Shown: positions 5,882 through 6,505 of the stretch, piece by piece
Numbering within the stretch: position 1 is the first letter of the stretch
How the letters are laid out: every line of letters starts with the position of its first letter
NCBI GenBank assembly: GCA_964460655.1
Contig: CAYWSH010000197.1
Coordinates: 1 to 6,505 of the forward strand
Origin: CAVUAF01 sp964460655
Lineage (GTDB): Bacteria; Acidobacteriota; Terriglobia; Terriglobales; Acidobacteriaceae
Length of the DNA stretch: 6,505 nucleotides
Direction of reading: 5' to 3'
Notes under the pieces: model-generated
The model's database searches: none
Told to the model about the DNA's origin: nothing
What the model saw: the letters and a program-made list of their open reading frames with translations, nothing else
Translations under genes and position numbers: made by a program

Positions 5882-5892
5882 GTTGATCCGTG
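5866..5892. repeat. Three ATCCGTG repeats at an exact 10-bp period
   Basis: ATCCGTG occurs at 5866-5872, 5876-5882 and 5886-5892, separated each time by three variable bases. Two copies overlap one arm and part of the loop of the terminator. Copies on one DNA face could bind a protein, or they may be a remnant of a dispersed intergenic repeat. Confidence 0.7.
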
Positions 5893-5899
5893 AGTTGCT

Positions 5900-6505
5900 T
5901 TACGCCGTTGCCGGCCCAGGCACCGTGCCCGGCTGGCGTCCAGCTTCCGGCTTCAGCACCTTCTGCAGGTCGGTATCGCCGCCGCCGCTGGCGGGCTTGG
6001 CGCTCAATTCGCGGCCCTCGATGATCGCCTTGATCTCGGTGGCATCCAGCACCTCACGTTCCAGCAACGCCACCGCCATCTTTTCCAGGATCGGGCGGTG
6101 CGAACCGAGGATCTCGACCGCCGACTGATACCCGGCATCGACGAAGCGCCGGACTTCGGAATCGATCTCGACCGCGGTCGCTTCCGAGAAGTCGCGATGC
6201 TGGTTGATCTCGCGGCCCAGGAAGATCTGCTCTTCCTTCTTGCCGAAGGTGAGCGGACCGAGCTTCGACATGCCGAACTCGCACACCATCTTGCGCGCCA
6301 GGTCGCTGGCCTGCTCGATGTCGTTGCCGGCGCCGGTCGTCATCGTCTTCAGGAACAGCTCTTCGGCCACGCGTCCGCCCATCATGATGGCAAGCCGCGT
6401 CTCCAGGTAGTCGCGCGTGTAGGTGTGCTTGTCGTCGAGCGGCAACTGCATCGTCACGCCCAGCGCCATGCCGCGCGGGATGATGGTGACCTTGTGCAGC
6501 GGGTC
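5900..6505 (-). CDS. ftsH: ATP-dependent zinc metalloprotease FtsH, C-terminal part (5' end outside window)
   Basis: The frame is open from the window edge to TAA at 5900-5902 and gives the last 201 residues of FtsH. FtsH is a membrane-anchored hexameric AAA+ protease that degrades misfolded and regulatory membrane and cytosolic proteins. The fragment starts with DPLHKVTIIPRGMALGV, which normally follows just after the HEXXH zinc motif, so that motif and the ATPase domain lie to the right of the window. Present are the helix ETRLAIMMGGRVAEELF and TTGAGNDIEQASDLARKMV, whose Asp (residue 62 of the fragment) is the third zinc ligand known in this family. FGMSKLGPLTFG and the coiled C-terminal helices of the protease domain follow. 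An internal ATG at 6469 is not a start. The tail after about residue 167 is low in complexity (Gly, Pro, Ala-rich), as is usual. A strong terminator follows. Confidence 0.96.
   Translation of the reverse strand, partial: DPLHKVTIIPRGMALGVTMQLPLDDKHTYTRDYLETRLAIMMGGRVAEELFLKTMTTGAGNDIEQASDLARKMVCEFGMSKLGPLTFGKKEEQIFLGREINQHRDFSEATAVEIDSEVRRFVDAGYQSAVEILGSHRPILEKMAVALLEREVLDATEIKAIIEGRELSAKPASGGGDTDLQKVLKPEAGRQPGTVPGPATA

Noticed and set aside
1..6505. tRNA, rRNA, CRISPR array, insertion sequence
   Set aside because: No cloverleaf with a T-arm consensus, no regularly spaced long repeats, and no transposase or terminal inverted repeats were seen by eye.

Overview
The window looks like chromosomal DNA from a GC-rich, diderm, free-living bacterium. 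The best guess is an Acidobacteriota member. This rests on the mix of secreted hydrolases with short signal peptides ending in A-x-Q, a stand-alone TonB C-terminal-domain protein, and a FtsH tail. It is an inference, with no rRNA or other phylogenetic marker to confirm it.

Layout. On the + strand at the left edge are a TonB C-terminal-domain protein (67-486) and a DUF2182 polytopic membrane protein (483-1286). They are joined by a 4-base ATGA overlap and were probably translated together. Everything else is on the - strand. Read in its own direction (right to left) it is: the 3' part of ftsH (6505-5900, cut by the window edge), a clear Rho-independent terminator (5881-5841), a secreted metal-dependent amidohydrolase (5804-4533), a secreted two-half cupin protein coupled to it by a GTGA overlap (4536-3769), a BrnT toxin / BrnA antitoxin pair (3686-3104) with its own promoter-operator, and a secreted CocE/NonD-type serine hydrolase (3056-1290). 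The DUF2182 gene and the hydrolase converge with only three bases between their stop codons.

How the genes work together. The amidohydrolase and the bicupin form a two-gene unit that probably acts in the cell envelope; substrates are unknown. The CocE-type enzyme is a complete Ser-Asp-His hydrolase. BrnTA is a compact type II toxin-antitoxin module: the toxin gene comes first with a weak start (GTG, no Shine-Dalgarno), and the antitoxin gene overlaps it with a perfect AGGAGG. A 21-bp palindrome overlaps the predicted promoter and is the likely autorepression site. The TonB-like/DUF2182 pair may concern metal handling, because DUF2182 here is rich in Met and Cys, but that is inference.

I saw no tRNA, rRNA, CRISPR array or insertion sequence. 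Most of the window is ordinary. The parts most worth a second look are the brnTA control region with a possibly leaderless toxin mRNA, the 10-bp repeat flanking the TonB-like gene, and the bicupin/amidohydrolase pair.
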